Assembly: GCF_028640845.1 (NCBI RefSeq)
Contig: NC_080540.1
Coordinates: forward strand, 159,362,438-159,426,437
DNA length: 64,000 bases
Direction of reading: 5' to 3'
Source of the DNA: Ahaetulla prasina
Taxonomy: Eukaryota > Chordata > Lepidosauria > Squamata > Colubridae
This document shows, piece by piece, positions 11,035 to 21,745 of the stretch (the stretch's first letter is position 1; each line of letters opens with the position of its first letter). The position numbers and the translations under genes are program-made. The notes beneath the pieces are model-generated. The model did no database searches, was not told where the DNA came from, and saw nothing but the letters and a program-made list of their open reading frames with translations.

Positions 11035-11843
11035 TATAAGTCGCTGAAATATCTGGGGGTAACACGGGACAGGTCACTAACCTTCCAACAACATCTGGGG
11101 GTAAAAACAGCTGCAAAAGTGAAAAGCTGTAACAGTTTATTAAACAGACTGGCTGGAACATCCTGGGGTGCTGATGCTAACACTCTACAAACAACAGCCT
11201 TGGCTTTGGTATATTCCACAGCACCCACACCCAAATGATCGATGACCAACTCTACCAGACAATGTATATCATCTCTGGCACATTGCTTCCCACCCCTGTG
11301 CGCTGATTACCAGTACTTAACAATATCATACTGCCCCACATTAGAAGACAACAAGCTCTCATTGGGCTGTGGTCAAGGATGCTGAACAACAAGGCCCTTC
11401 CAGGACAATCACAAGATTGAAATCCCATAGGCCAGGGGTGAAGTCCAGCAGGTTCTGACAGGTTCTGGAGAACCAGTAGCGGAAATTTTGAGTAGTTTAG
11501 AGAACCGGCAAATACCACCACTGGCTGGTCCCAGAGTGAGGTGGGAATGGGGATATCCTTCCCCTAGAGTGGGGTAGAAATGGAGATTTTGTAGTATCCT
11601 TCCCCAGCCACGCCCACCAAGCCACGCCCACAGAACCAGTAGTACAAAAATTTGAATTTCACCCCTGCCATAAACCAACATGGAAAACAGTTGTTTACTT
11701 AACATCTGCCCAGTTTAACCCCAAGAATGCCTGGAGAGAGGAATGGTCCAAGGTACCTTCTTGTGGCTTGACTGTTAGTGATCCCTGTACCAAGCTACCT
11801 GGGTTTGGCCTGCCTTGCTCTGTCTAGATGAAACTGGATGGAG

Positions 11844-11845
<2 letters not shown>
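11035..11845 (+). pseudogene. Second type of non-LTR retrotransposon pol fragment, split by hAT
   Basis: Plus-strand frames give 'LKYLGVTRDRSLTFQQHL', 'LLNRLAGTSWGADANTLQT', 'ALALVYSTA' and, beyond the hAT insertion at 11433-11667, 'AWREEWSKV....DPCTKLPGFGLP'. These are C-terminal reverse-transcriptase segments unlike CR1; they resemble mobile-element jockey/I-type pol proteins. Stops and frameshifts show decay. The split halves join cleanly when the hAT element is removed. Confidence 0.65.
11433..11667. mobile_element. hAT MITE, family C, 235 bp
   Basis: Ends CAGGGGTGAAGTCC and AATTTCACCCCTG; flanking 8-mers CCATAGGC and CCATAAAC (two mismatches). Inserted in the non-LTR pol fragment, so it is younger than that fragment. 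Confidence 0.88.
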
Positions 11846-11918
<73 letters not shown>

Positions 11919-11980
11919 TTTTATTTATTTATTTATTTATTTATTTATTTTATTTATTTATTTATTTATTTATTTATTTG
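11843..11980. repeat. (TTTA)n microsatellite, about 138 bp
   Basis: Tandem TTTA units with one or two TTTTA interruptions lie directly against the 3' end of the minus-strand L2-like LINE. Frames here translate to repeated Leu-Phe-Ile-Tyr and are not genes. Confidence 0.95.
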
Positions 11981-11982
11981 GC

Positions 11983-12400
11983 TTTTTATACCGCCCTTCT
12001 CCCGAAGGACTCAGGGCGGTTTACAGCCAGATAAAATAGAACAAGAATAAATACAAGATAAAAATAATATTTAAAAAACTTATTAAATTGGCCCAAATTA
12101 AAATATAATTAAAACAGTAAAAACCCCATTTAAAACTAAAATCCTACGCCAGTCCTGCGCGAATAAATAGATATGTCTTCAGCTCGCGGCGAAAGGTTTG
12201 AAGGTCAGGAAGTTGGCGGAGTCCTGGGGGAAGTTCATTCCAGAGGTTGGGAGCCCCCACAGAGAAGGCCCTTCCCCTGGGTGTCGCCAACCGACACTGC
12301 TTGGCGGACGGCACCCTAAGGAGTCCCTCTCTGTGAGAACGCACGGGTCGGTGGGAGGCAATCGGTGGCAGTTAGGTGTGATATTGGAAGAAGTGCCTCT
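11983..12400 (-). pseudogene. L2-like LINE ORF2 end and 3' tail
   Basis: The minus frame 12344-12144 encodes a typical L2/CR1-group ORF2 end: 'APNLWNELPPGLRQLPDLQTFRRELKTYLF'-like sequence at residues 31-60, then a stop. The 3' UTR ends in the hairpin tail 'ACCGCCCTGAGTCCTTCGGG' (minus strand). Related copies are at 14649, 39890, 57960 and 60023. Only the last part of the LINE is present. Confidence 0.85.
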
Positions 12401-12710
12401 GCCCTGTGTCAGTGAAGATGGAAGGTTTCTCCTTGTTGAGATTGTGGTGCTATACACAAACTATTAAACATATTGTGCAAGATGGCTCACGGCATGCATT
12501 TTCTGGTTCCCTAGAAGTTCTGCACAAAGCAATGCCAGAGGCGATTGCCTGGATAGCTGATTTGGACATTCAGTTATGAGGCCACTGCCATATACCCGTA
12601 GATGTTTTGTACATAGTTACATGGATTGTGTGTATATGTTTACTTCTGTCATGTTCTCATCATATACTAAATAATAAGAATTGAATCTAAAGTATTGTAC
12701 AGCCGTATAA

Positions 12711-13076
12711 ATAGTAAATGTAAAGGTAAAGGTTCCCCTCGCACATATGTGCTAGTCGTTCCTGACTCTAGGGGGCAGTGCTCATCTCCGTTTCAAAGCC
12801 GAAGAGCCAGCACTGTCCGAAGACGTCTCCATGGTCATGTGGCCGGCATGACTCAACGCCAAAGGCGCAAGGAACGCTGTAACCTTCCCACCAAAGGTGG
12901 TTTCTATTTTTCTACTTGCATTTTTTACATGCTTTCGAACTGCTAGGTTGGCAGAAGCTGGGACAAGTAACTGGAGCTCACCCCATTACGTGGCACTAGG
13001 AATTCGAACCTCCGAGCTGCTGACCTTTCGATCGACAAGCTCAGCGTCTTAGCCACTAAGCCACCGCGTCCCTTTT
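12711..13076 (-). mobile_element. tRNA-derived SINE, full length
   Basis: The head lies at the right (13070 inward): in minus orientation an A-box region ('GTGGCTTAGTGGCTAAGAC') and B-box-like 'GGAGGTTCGAATTCC' are seen. The body contains the conserved 'CATGGTCATGTGGCCGGC' and the tail 'AGGTAAAGGTTCCCCTCGC' (plus-strand view). CGTATAA occurs just outside both ends (12704-12710 and 13077-13083), a likely target-site duplication. This family is not an active tRNA gene. Confidence 0.88.
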
Positions 13077-13499
13077 CGTATAATACTGACATTACATAAA
13101 TATTGACCAGATACTTCGAGACTGTTGCAAAACAAACACTAGTTTTCTCCTCACCTACCCACATAACCACCAACCATACCTACTTGCTACAAACGTTAGT
13201 GCTTTTTTCAACCTAAAACAGATGTTCCCTTGTATCTTGAGAAGGATGACAATCTATATTTTGCTTTTCCCCTGCCCCGCTTTTTTCTTAATTTCTGTTT
13301 CCTTGTATTTTATCCTCCTTTGAAATTTAATAAAATCTTGTTTTAAAAAGATCCAGCATCTAACCAAAAATATTTTGCACCTGTACCAAAAGACAGCCCA
13401 TCAAGGTCCATGTATAGAAGCTAACAAGAGTGGAATCCTATTTCATTCATATTGGCAGTACTCCAGGGTAAATGGCGGCACATTATTCTATTTTCTGTA

Positions 13500-13993
13500 T
13501 CTTTTTGGGGGGGGGATTTTTTTTTATTTTTAAACATACATAAAAACATTACTCCGTCTTCAATTACAAATACAAACAGTGTGTCGGTTGGTTACAAGTC
13601 CTTTGTGCATTTTCACCATATTCATAGTTTGTAATTTACCTAATTTCACATTTTATCAATCTCGTATATATCCAAATATGTGTATCCTCATTGATCATTT
13701 ACTTAACTATGGCTATTTCTTCCCTCGCTTCATACAAAATATTCTAAAATTTAAATTAACATATATCATTCATTTCATCATCCTGAATCAATCCCATAAT
13801 AATATATCTTTATGTTATATTTTGTATATTTCTACAATTCTTGTATTATAAAAACCTCTACCAAACTTCATTACCATACTTTTTTGTCTAACCATTGATA
13901 AAATAAGTCCCATATCTTATAATATTGTTTATCTTCCTGTTCTCTAATTTCAAATGTCAATTTACTCCTTTTTCTGCTGTCCCATTTTTAATA
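13500..13993. other. AT-rich unassigned sequence, possible decayed LINE
   Basis: After a G run and T run (13507-13530) the sequence is very AT-rich with no sustained coding signal. The 60 and 90 codon frames are low complexity. The texture resembles an old LINE untranslated region, but I cannot assign it. Confidence 0.3.
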
Positions 13994-14001
13994 ATCTAAA
14001 C

Positions 14002-14331
14002 CAGGGGTCTGCAGCCTTAAATACTCAAAGAGCCATTTGGATCCGTTTCCCACAGAAAAGAAAACACTGGGAGCCACAAAACCCTTCCCGTGCCTGACTA
14101 TTTCTTGAGCTAGCATATGTTGTTGAATTAAATGTTCTGTTTTCTTCTGAAACTTTTCTTTTCTTGGATTTATCCACGGTTGGCCTACTGGGGGTTGGAA
14201 AGCTCAATAAATCACGTGCTGGCGGGTGTCGCACATTGGCGGTTGTGACATATATTTTGAGTGACAGGGAGCTGCAGCATAGGGGAGAAAGAGCCACATG
14301 CGGCTCCAGAGCTGCAGGTTGCTGACCCCTA
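14002..14331. mobile_element. hAT MITE, family E (Charlie-like ends), 330 bp
   Basis: Left end CAGGGGTCTGCAGCCT, right end AGGTTGCTGACCCCTA. Perfect 8 bp duplications ATCTAAAC lie at 13994-14001 and 14332-14339. The internal 'GAGCCACATGCGGCTC' palindrome is typical of this hAT group. No transposase. Confidence 0.9.
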
Positions 14332-14648
14332 ATCTAAACGTTCTATTTTGCTTTGTTGTATTTTGTTGCCTAACTTTTCTTTTTCCTCACTACAGTTGGA
14401 AGAACTCAATTCATTTGTCTCACTTTTTTCTAAATGTAACATTGAGATGATGAATTTCACTCAATGACTCTTACCATTTGTTATCTTTTATTACTTTCCT
14501 AAAATCTGGGGGTGGGGGGGATATGATTCTACTTTATTTCTTTCATAGATAGGGACTGGCAACTTGGTTAAAAACTCTCTTGTATTTTTACTACTGAAGT
14601 GTCTCTATTCTCTCTGTCAAATAAAGCAGATCTACAATAGAAAGTTAT

Positions 14649-14900
14649 AATAATAATAATATAATAATAATATTTTAATTTTTATACCGCCCTTCTCCCG
14701 AAGGACTCAGGGCGGTTAACAGCCAGATAAAAATACAATACAATATACAATAAAACCCATTTAAAAAACTTATTCAATGCCCACATAATGCCCACAGATG
14801 GGATAAAAACCTGCAATAAATAAACAGATGTTAATGTCTTTAGTTTAGCTCTTGAAAAAGACTTCTTTGGATATAGAGTATTATCCTGAATATTTTGAAA
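14649..14900 (-). mobile_element. L2-like LINE 3' end, fragment
   Basis: The tail 'TATACCGCCCTTCTCCCGAA' (plus strand) is followed by 'GGACTCAGGGCGGTTAACAG', preceded by an AAT-rich microsatellite (14648-14675). The upstream part is more diverged than the copy at 11983; the minus frame through it keeps a 'RAKLKTLTSVYLL'-like remnant. Confidence 0.7.
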
Positions 14901-15224
14901 TGTTACATGGGGAACTGGAGAAGGCAAATGGGAAGAGATAGAAAAAAAAGCAGATTTGTAACTAGGGTACCGGTGGTGAGCTTTTGACTTGACAACAGCT
15001 GCAAAAGGCCGCATCTTAAATCTTAATTTTGCTATTGCATTGAAGGAGATGAAGCAGGAAATCAGATCAGGCAGCAGAAGTATAGGTGTTATTCCCCTTC
15101 TGTGGGGAAGAAAAGGATTTTCTTTCAGACAAAAGAAGAGAAGGGTTTGGTAAGAAATTTATTGTCAATATTTATATCCCTTTTTACGTGTTAAAAAAAT
15201 TAAGACACTTCATAATCATAATTA

Positions 15225-15596
15225 CCGTATATACTCGAGTATAAGCCGAGTTTTTCAGCACGTTTTTTGTGCTGAAAAACGTCCCCTCGGCTTATACTCG
15301 AGTATATACGGCTTATACTCTAGTTTTTTTTTTCTTCTTTTTTTCACATTATACCGGATGGCGCAAACTTGGCGGGCTTTTGCATTAGCGCGGGGAAGCC
15401 CTGCCGGTGCAGTGAGAGGGCGGGGCGGGGGAGCCGCCAGCCTTCTCGGCTGAGGGAGGGAGGCTTTCCCTGACCGGTAGCTGCCTCATTTCCCTCCCTC
15501 GGCTTATACTCGAGTCCCCAGTTTACCCCAGTTTTTTGGGGTAAAATTGGGGACCTCGGCTTATACTCGGATCGGCTTATATTCGAGTATATACGG
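15225..15596. mobile_element. Mariner-like MITE with CCGTATATACTCGAG ends
   Basis: Terminal inverted repeats of about 25 bp start CCGTATATACTCGAGTATAA and end with the near-complement. TA dinucleotides flank both sides (15223-15224, 15597-15598), fitting a Tc1/mariner-type target. The left 87 bp (15225-15311) are themselves a complete foldback with both ends intact. The interior is GC-rich (15350-15480). Confidence 0.8.
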
Positions 15597-15599
15597 TAA

Positions 15600-16254
15600 T
15601 TGCACACTTAGTTCTCACAGAGAGCTAGGAAAAGCAAAGTTAGTCTATAAAACGGATATTCAGAATGAAAACTAATTTGAGAAATCCAGAAGGTTCTTTA
15701 TAATTTGCCAAAATTGTTTGAATGGAAGTTAATGAGATGTAGGAGGGAAATTCATATATTATTTGGAATTGTTAGGAGGAAATTATGTAGTGCTGGCATC
15801 ACCTGTCCTACTTGGTAGCCTTCTACAACTGACTTGCACACTCATGCTCTCATTTGCCTTCTGTAACTGATATTGCAGTGATAAATAAAAGCAGCGTCAT
15901 AGTCTGGTGTTTCGTTCTCTGTCTTTTCTTTTGGTATTATAGTCTACAGTGGGGGGGGGGGAAAACCTTGCTTGTCACCATCTAATTCATCATTGAGCTT
16001 CCAATAGTAGCCAGGCCTGTTACACTAGGGAAATTGCAAGTGAATGTGAAGTCAATATATTCTTCTGCTGTTCATCTTTGTTCCTATTTCCGATGCCACT
16101 TGCAACTGAACATGGAAATTCCATTTTGTCATTATGCCTGGAAAGAGTGCTTTCTATGGGTGGGGCTAGAATGAAGAAGATAGAAAGAAATTTGGGTAAA
16201 GAAATGAAGATCAGAGTGAGGAAGTTTCATGACAAGAAGGATGCTACCCCAATA
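15600..16254. other. No recognised feature
   Basis: Single-copy-looking sequence with one G run (15950-15960). The 66-codon frame at 16078 has no recognisable domain. Confidence 0.4.
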
Positions 16255-16262
16255 GTTTCTCA

Positions 16263-16795
16263 CAGTGGTGAAATCTAAATTTCTTACCTACCGGTTCTGT
16301 GGGCGTGGCTTGGTGGGGGTCATGAGACTGGGTGGGCGTGGCTATGTAATCATGTGACTGGGGGATCAAAAGACAGAAACTCACTAACAATGTCCTGCTG
16401 GAGCAGGGTTGGACTAGATGACCTCCAGGTCCCTTCCAGCCCTGGATTATCCTCTGAAATCTAGTGCCAGGTTTGTAGTCCTTCCTTCCTCTCGTTTTTC
16501 CTTCCTTCCTTCCTTCCTTCCCTCCTTCCTTCCCTCCCTCCTTCTTTCTCTCTCTCTCTCTCTCTCTTAAAACGAACCCCCTCCTGAACCCCCCCCTTTT
16601 TTGAGTAGCAGGCTTCAGCTTTTTTATCTTTTAAAAAATGCTTTTAAAAGTTAAAAAAAAGCCTCTGACAATCACATAGCTCAGCTAGGCATGGGGGGGG
16701 GGGAACAATGATTTTTGCTATGGGTTCTCCAAACCACCCGCTGCCATCGCTACCGGATCAGCCAATCTGGTCCGAACCGGGAGTATTTCACCCTG
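16263..16795. mobile_element. hAT element, family D, 533 bp, with internal CR1 scrap
   Basis: Left end CAGTGGTGAAATCT, right end AGTATTTCACCCTG, perfect GTTTCTCA duplications at 16255-16262 and 16796-16803. The interior holds a CR1 3'-end scrap ('GGTTGGACTAGATGACCTCC', about 16405-16460), a CCTT/CT microsatellite (16485-16567) and an inverted repeat around 'CTTTTAAAAG'. The right subterminal sequence has 'TGGTCCGAACCGGGAG', as in the copies at 7804 and 23226. Confidence 0.9.
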
Positions 16796-16911
16796 GTTTC
16801 TCAGCCCTCTACCCACATTTCAAATGGGAACCATAGTCAACTTCAAGATGGCCTAGTTGTCAGGATGGATATGACAAGAACTGGAAATCACACTGTCCGC
16901 TTTTTTAAAAA

Positions 16912-17036
16912 ATCCTCATTTTACCGACTTCGAAAGGAAGGATCAACCTTGAGCTGGTCAGGATCGAACTCCAGACTGTGGGGCAGAGTTAGGCTGCAAT
17001 ACTGCATTCTAACCATTGCACCACCTGGCTCCTTAT
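16912..17036 (-). mobile_element. tRNA-derived SINE fragment
   Basis: The minus-strand head 'GCCAGGTGGTGCAATGGTTA' with 'GGAGTTCGATCCTGACCAG' is a tRNA-like promoter region. It is followed by the 'GGTTGATCCTTCC' block seen in the SINE at 41127. The body is truncated. Confidence 0.7.
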
Positions 17037-17377
17037 TGCTTAAACCAAAAGCAGAAGAGATGGTCTAATATATTTACAGTGGCAGATAAGAAAACTTTTT
17101 AACAATACAAAATAAAAGCACCCTTCCCCTGTTCCCAGCCAATTGAAACATGCTCTTGTTTTGCATTTACTTGATAAGCCTTTTAGGGGACTGTACTACT
17201 TGTATCTAAGGAAGTTAATTGAATAAGGTAAAAGGAACAATAAAATAAAAACTTGAGTTCCCTAGCAAAGCTTTTGGGAAGATTACTTTTACCAATGATA
17301 TTATCACTAAATATTGTACAAACTACTAGCTCAAGATTACAAATTAGAAAATTTTCTAAACTGAATTCACTGCTATA

Positions 17378-17618
17378 GCATGTTTCCCTGAAAATAAGCC
17401 CTCCCCAAAAAATATTTAACCGCATGCACAGCCGGTCCCCGCCATTTTCTCGGGTTGGGGTTAGGGAGACAGAGCTGCAAATCAGGTAAGACGGCAAGAG
17501 GATCCCCGTCTTGCTCCACACACACCAAAACAATAAAACCTCCCGAAAAATAAGGCCAAGCACTTATTTTGGGGTTCAAAAAAATATAAGACAGGGTCTT
17601 ATTTTCAGGGAAACACAG
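17378..17618. mobile_element. MITE with 'TTTCCCTGAAAATAAG' ends, 241 bp
   Basis: The left end 'TGTTTCCCTGAAAATAAG' is mirrored by 'CTTATTTTCAGGGAAACA' on the right. TA flanks both sides (17376-17377 and 17619-17620), suggesting a Tc1/mariner-type element. No transposase; the 126 and 106 codon frames across it are incidental. Confidence 0.75.
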
Positions 17619-18723
17619 TATATGTGCATCAATCCAATTGTATTTTAATAAAAGCAGAGCACCTCTATAGTCTGAGATAAATGGCTTTGTCACTGTTAAT
17701 TTTTAACTCCTCCACTGAATACAAACTTCAAATTTTCTAAATCTTTTCCCTCCCATTACCATATAGACAGTCCCCGCTGCAAACAATCACGCAAGAGCCT
17801 CCTTTGGAAAAATACTAATAATAACTAAAAAGCTCTGCAGAGATACATTTGTGAAGGGTAGTTGCACCAGGTGAAGCCCAACAGGTGAGTGTGCTGCATC
17901 AGTTGAGTTGCAAGTTGCATATAACACCTTTTTGCATCTTTTTTCCAGGCAACACCCGTCCTACACCCCATCGGTTGGGATAAACCAGTGGGGGGGGGGA
18001 AATACAGCCTGTTTTCGGATCCTGTCTAGCCTCCTTCTTTTCCTGTGCAGGTTGTGGGAGAGTTGAGTGAAACTAGGGGTCTGGGGAATCCTGAAAGCTA
18101 CAGCTGCCCAGTTCCTAAAACCATAATAATCCGCAGAGCCCAATACATAAAAAAGAGGGGACGAGACCGGAGAAAAGAAACTGTAGAGGTGGTCCCTAGA
18201 CGCAGACGACCCGGTGCCGACTAAAGCAAGATACTCCTCCGAACTATTTTGGAATTCTCCTTCCAATATGCCAGGCTTCCTTCGGCACGGCAGCCGGTTT
18301 CCTAGCAGTATCCGCGCTTAGCCCCGCGTCCAGGGAAAAGAGGGAGCAGCCGATGCTTCCTCGGGGCGCCTCTCCGTTCCCATCCGCTCAATTCCATCCA
18401 ACCGGGGTGGCGGTGGGTGGGTGGGGGAGGGAGGGAGGCAGCCACGCGATCGTCCTTCTCTGCCCCCCTCCCCGCCCCCGCCATAGGCAAGACTGCCGCA
18501 GTAAACCGCTTCCTTCCACCCGGAGAGCCCTCCCGGGCAAAACCCAAATAAAAGCCCCAAAGGCCGCCGGTGGCGGCGTGAGACACCCCTCAGCCGCACG
18601 AAGGTGACCTTGCAAGAGGCGGCGGCAAGAATCCGCGACCCGCACCGGCTGCACGCCCATCTTCCCCCTCCGCTGCCGCATCCGTCCTCCTCCTCTTCCT
18701 TCCCGAGACCTGTCAGCGCTCAC

Positions 18724-18768
18724 CTGGTAGCGGAGGAGACAGTCGGGCTCGTTACTCTCGGCAGGCAT
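18724..18768 (-). CDS. SLC4A8: SLC4A8 (NDCBE) first coding exon
   Basis: The minus strand reads ATG at 18768 and encodes MPAESNEPDCLLRYQ, then CAG|GTGAGC, a strong splice donor starting at 18723. The exon ends in phase 0. The N-terminus of mammalian SLC4A8 as I remember it has the same shape (MPA..SNEPD..L.YQ before the next exon), and no other SLC4 member I recall begins this way. The product is a plasma-membrane electroneutral Na+-driven Cl-/HCO3- exchanger, mainly neuronal; this exon supplies only the start of the cytoplasmic N-terminus. Compared with mammals it appears one residue shorter, with CLLR in place of GVLS. The following exons are not seen to the left, so intron 1 should exceed 18 kb. 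The frame also reads past the donor, but the extension is low-complexity Arg/Gly/Pro. Confidence 0.75.
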
Positions 18769-18800
18769 GGCTGGTCGGTCGGTCGGTTGGCTGGCTGGTG
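18769..18800 (-). repeat. Tetranucleotide GACC/CCGA repeat in SLC4A8 5' UTR
   Basis: Immediately upstream of the ATG (minus strand) is a run of GACC units, GGTC on the plus strand, followed by CCAG units. It lies in the predicted 5' UTR and could be length-variable. Confidence 0.7.
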
Positions 18801-19349
18801 AGCAGGTGGCTCCACCGGGCGAGCAGGTGGCTCCGTTCGACCGGCGATTTCTCCTCTCCGCCCCTCTGAGAAGCGGCGGCTGGAGTCACGGACGCCCGCA
18901 GCCCGCCGCGCTCCTCGGCTCCATCTCTCCTCCGACCGATGGGAGAGCAACCAATCCCGGGCCCAGAGGCGTTCAGGCTCCCGGGATGGAGAGGCTGGAG
19001 GGAAAGAACCCGGTGGATGCTGCGAGGGGCGGAGGGCGAGGAGAGGGACGCGGGAGAGTCAAGGGGGGAAAAGAAAAAGAAAAAAAACCTAGGTCCTAGA
19101 GCATTGCTATGGGTGGGTCGGCGGTGGTGGGAGGGAGGGAGGGAGGCGCCAAAGAGGGAGGGGCGCAAGGTAAATCGAGGAGAGCGGGGGAGGGGCGAAC
19201 GGCATGAGGCAAGGGAGGGGGGAGGGCGGGAACCAGCTGAGAGGAAGAGGAGGGGGAGGGTTGGGTGAGGCGGGGTGAGGCGAGGGAGCGGGATAGGGGC
19301 GAGAAAGGAGCTGGAAAAGGCTGGGCTTGGCCCTCAGGGGGCAAACTGG

Positions 19350-20388
19350 ACAGAAGATGAAGCAGAATGAGGAAGAAAGAAGTGAGGACTAAAGAAAGTC
19401 CTAAATTTTGTACACACACACCCCACCCCCGGCATGACACACAGAACCTGGTCTAAGGGAACATGGAAATGGGGGAGCATAAAAATGAATGGATTGCTTT
19501 TTCCAGAACGTCTTCTCTCTACCAAATCTAACTTTCTTCGGTTTCCCATTCTTTCTCTACTTCTTTCCTTTTTCCGCTCTATCAGTCTCTTGAGGGAAGG
19601 ATCTAGGTTATGGGAACGTTTTTTGTGCTGTTTTTGAAATAATCTTTCACCTGCAGGAGTTACAAAAAAGTCAGATGGACGTTGATACAAGAGACTAATA
19701 CCATTAAGTTAGTAACAATATTTTACTGGCTTTTGCCCTCTGTGCTCCCAGTCTCTCTATCCTGCTAGCATCTTTGGGCCCCAAACAAACCCATTTGGCA
19801 AAATCGAAGAAGATAACCTGAATTATATTCTCAGCATTTCTAAACGACTTGTTTCAATGCACTATCTATATGGTCATTTAAATTAAATATGCACATATTC
19901 TCACAACACAGAGAAAAACATTCATATTTCTTTCTTGCAGCACTTATTGTTTTATCATATAATTTTAGTTTCCTATTTTCAATTTTGAGCACAACAAAAG
20001 AAGAACGTACAAAAGAGACAATTCCCCTGATACATCTGAGGAGCTGAAGTAAAAGGAATTTAAAGTCAAGGAACTGGGTTTTGCAAAAGTGAAAATAAAA
20101 TCACTTAATGAAAAAGAGTAAACCACTAAAAAGAATGACACCAAGTAATCTTTGGAATCAAGTAATCTTGTTCTCTTTTGAAAGAATGTTTTTTTTATTC
20201 TAAATGGCTCTTGCAAGTCTAATTAATTGATAGAATGGATTCAGTTTCCATGAACATTTTTAGGGAATGTCACTAAATGCTCCAAGAGAAATTAGTTTTG
20301 AATAGTCATGGAAATGCTCTGGGAAGAAGTCGAGATACTCCATTCATTGCTTTGTAGGAAATAGGCAGTCACTAGGTGATACAGGAGA
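19350..20388. other. No recognised feature
   Basis: Apparently single-copy sequence upstream of the SLC4A8 island, with a pyrimidine-rich stretch at 19500-19580. I find no exon with splice sites and no repeat. Confidence 0.4.
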
Positions 20389-20490
20389 GCCAGTTTGGTG
20401 TAGTGGTTAAGGCACCAGGATGTAAGCCAGGAGAATATGAGTTCTAATCCTCCCTCAGGCACAAACCTGGGTCGATGACCTTGGACCATC
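20389..20490 (+). mobile_element. tRNA-derived SINE fragment, second SINE family
   Basis: The head 'AGTTTGGTGTAGTGGTTAAG' (A box) and 'GAGTTCTAATCCTCCCTCAG' (B box) match the SINEs at 42030 and 51975. It ends after 'GATGACCTTGGACCATC'. Confidence 0.75.
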
Positions 20491-20639
20491 ATTAGGTGAG
20501 GAGCGTGTGTGTGTGTTGTTAAACAAGGGCCCCACATGACCACAATTTCCAACTTCCTGCTGGCTTCCACATCGTGGGAAGCTAGCAGGGAACATCGGAA
20601 ATCACCATCACATGACCACTGGGATGCAGTAATAGCCGA

Positions 20640-20778
20640 ACGTCTGAGGACCCATTGTAGGGGACTAGCTGAAATGGCTAAATTAATTTATTTGATGAAG
20701 ACAACATCTACATTTACTGTTGACTGTAAAGTTTGGAAACCCTTTATGGACTTTTTGTGCAAAAGAAAAAAAAATTAA
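20640..20778 (+). other. Possible L1/Tx1-like LINE 3' scrap
   Basis: The plus frame ends '..WKPFMDFLCKRKKN' and then stops, which resembles the C-terminus of some LINE ORF2 proteins. The evidence is a short motif only. Confidence 0.25.
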
Positions 20779-20829
20779 CTTATGTGTTATGGTTTTGGTG
20801 ATTAGATAGGATGAGTTATAGAAAAAGGT

Positions 20830-21147
20830 TAACAGAGTTTAAAGGGACCTTGTAGGTCATTTAGTCGAACCCCCACCCACCCAAGCAGGAGACCCTACAG
20901 CATTTCTGACAGATGGCAGTCCAGTCTCTTCTTGAAAGCTTCCAGTGATGAAACTCCCACAATTTCTAAAGGCAAGCTGTTCCATTGGTTGATTGCTCTC
21001 ACTGTCAGAAAATTTCTCCTTATTTCCAGGTTGTATCTCTCCTTGTTCAGTTTCCATCCATTATTCCTTATCTGGCTTTTAGGTGCTTTGGAAAATAGCT
21101 TGACCCCCTCCTCTCTGTGGCAGGCCCTCAAATATTGGAAATATTGG
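20830..21147 (-). pseudogene. CR1 LINE 3' end, more diverged subfamily
   Basis: The minus frame 21131-20895 encodes the CR1 ORF2 C-terminus ('[11 protein letters not shown]', 'NLEIRRNFLTVRAINQWNSL', 'FKKRLDCHLSEML'). It shares order and spacing with the CR1 copies at 10234 and 36776 but differs at many residues. Truncated at about 21147. Confidence 0.88.
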
Positions 21148-21414
21148 AAATAGAAAGAAGAGAGAGATTATGCTGTAACCACAGAGTAAGAGGTAAATTT
21201 ATAATTGTACTTATAACTGCTGTAAAAAAAAAGATTGGAAGCTACTTCTTTGTATCTTTTTTCTTCTGTTTCTATTTTTCTTTTACTTTTTTTACCCTTT
21301 CTTGCATTTTCAGCTTTCTCTTTCAAATGTTCTGATACTTAGACAACTCTGAATGTTCTGTTTGCCCTGATAGTCCTGGGATCCAACATTTTTGAGACAC
21401 GATCACCAGGAATC

Positions 21415-21745
21415 ACAATAGATTTAAATCACAATAGATTTAAACTTAATGTGAACCGCTCCAATCTTGATTGTAGAAAATATGACTTCAGTAACTTCAG
21501 TTAATGCCTGGAATGCACTACCTGACTCTGTGGTCTCTTCCCATAATCCCCAAAGCTTTAACCAAAGACTATCTACTATTGACCTCACCCATTCCTAAGA
21601 GGACTGTAAGGGGCATGCATAAGAGCACCAGCGTGCCTACCGTTCCTGTCCAAATGTTCCCCTTGATTGTATCCAATTTGTATGGTTATTGCATGCTTAT
21701 ATGTATATTTACCATTGTTTGACAAAATAAATAAATGAAAAAATG
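21415..21745 (+). pseudogene. LINE 3' end (L2/L3-like), ORF2 tail and UTR
   Basis: Two plus frames joined by one frameshift near 21505 give 'NLDCRKYDFSNFS' and 'AWNALPDSVVSSHNPQSF', the ending of a CR1-group ORF2. The UTR includes 'GAGCACCAGCGTGCCTACCG' and ends in AAATAAATAAATG. It differs from both the CR1 and the TATACCGCCC-tailed L2-like family. Confidence 0.7.

Larger units (their letters stand above)
18300..19350 (-). promoter_or_regulatory. SLC4A8: CpG island with SLC4A8 promoter and exon 1
   Basis: About 1 kb is strikingly GC- and CpG-rich in an otherwise AT-rich, repeat-filled window, with GGGCGG-type boxes and no interspersed repeats. It encloses the coding exon at 18724-18768. The likely transcription start is to the right of 18768, in 18800-19100. 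GA-rich purine tracts (19010-19270) lie upstream. Long overlapping frames on both strands are a by-product of few AT-rich stop codons. Confidence 0.8.

Noticed and set aside
11815..12050. Three plus-strand frames rich in Leu-Phe-Ile-Tyr
   Set aside because: They are the three translations of the (TTTA)n microsatellite.
13000..13070. Possible tRNA gene
   Set aside because: It has tRNA-like A and B boxes but belongs to a full-length SINE with target-site duplications and cannot fold as a full tRNA. The same applies to 2709, 20389, 25407, 31531, 39172, 41362 and 51975.
18302..19440. Many overlapping frames of 90-138 codons on both strands
   Set aside because: Expected in CpG-island DNA with few AT-rich stop codons. 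Only the 45 bp exon at 18724-18768 has a start, recognisable sequence and splice donor.
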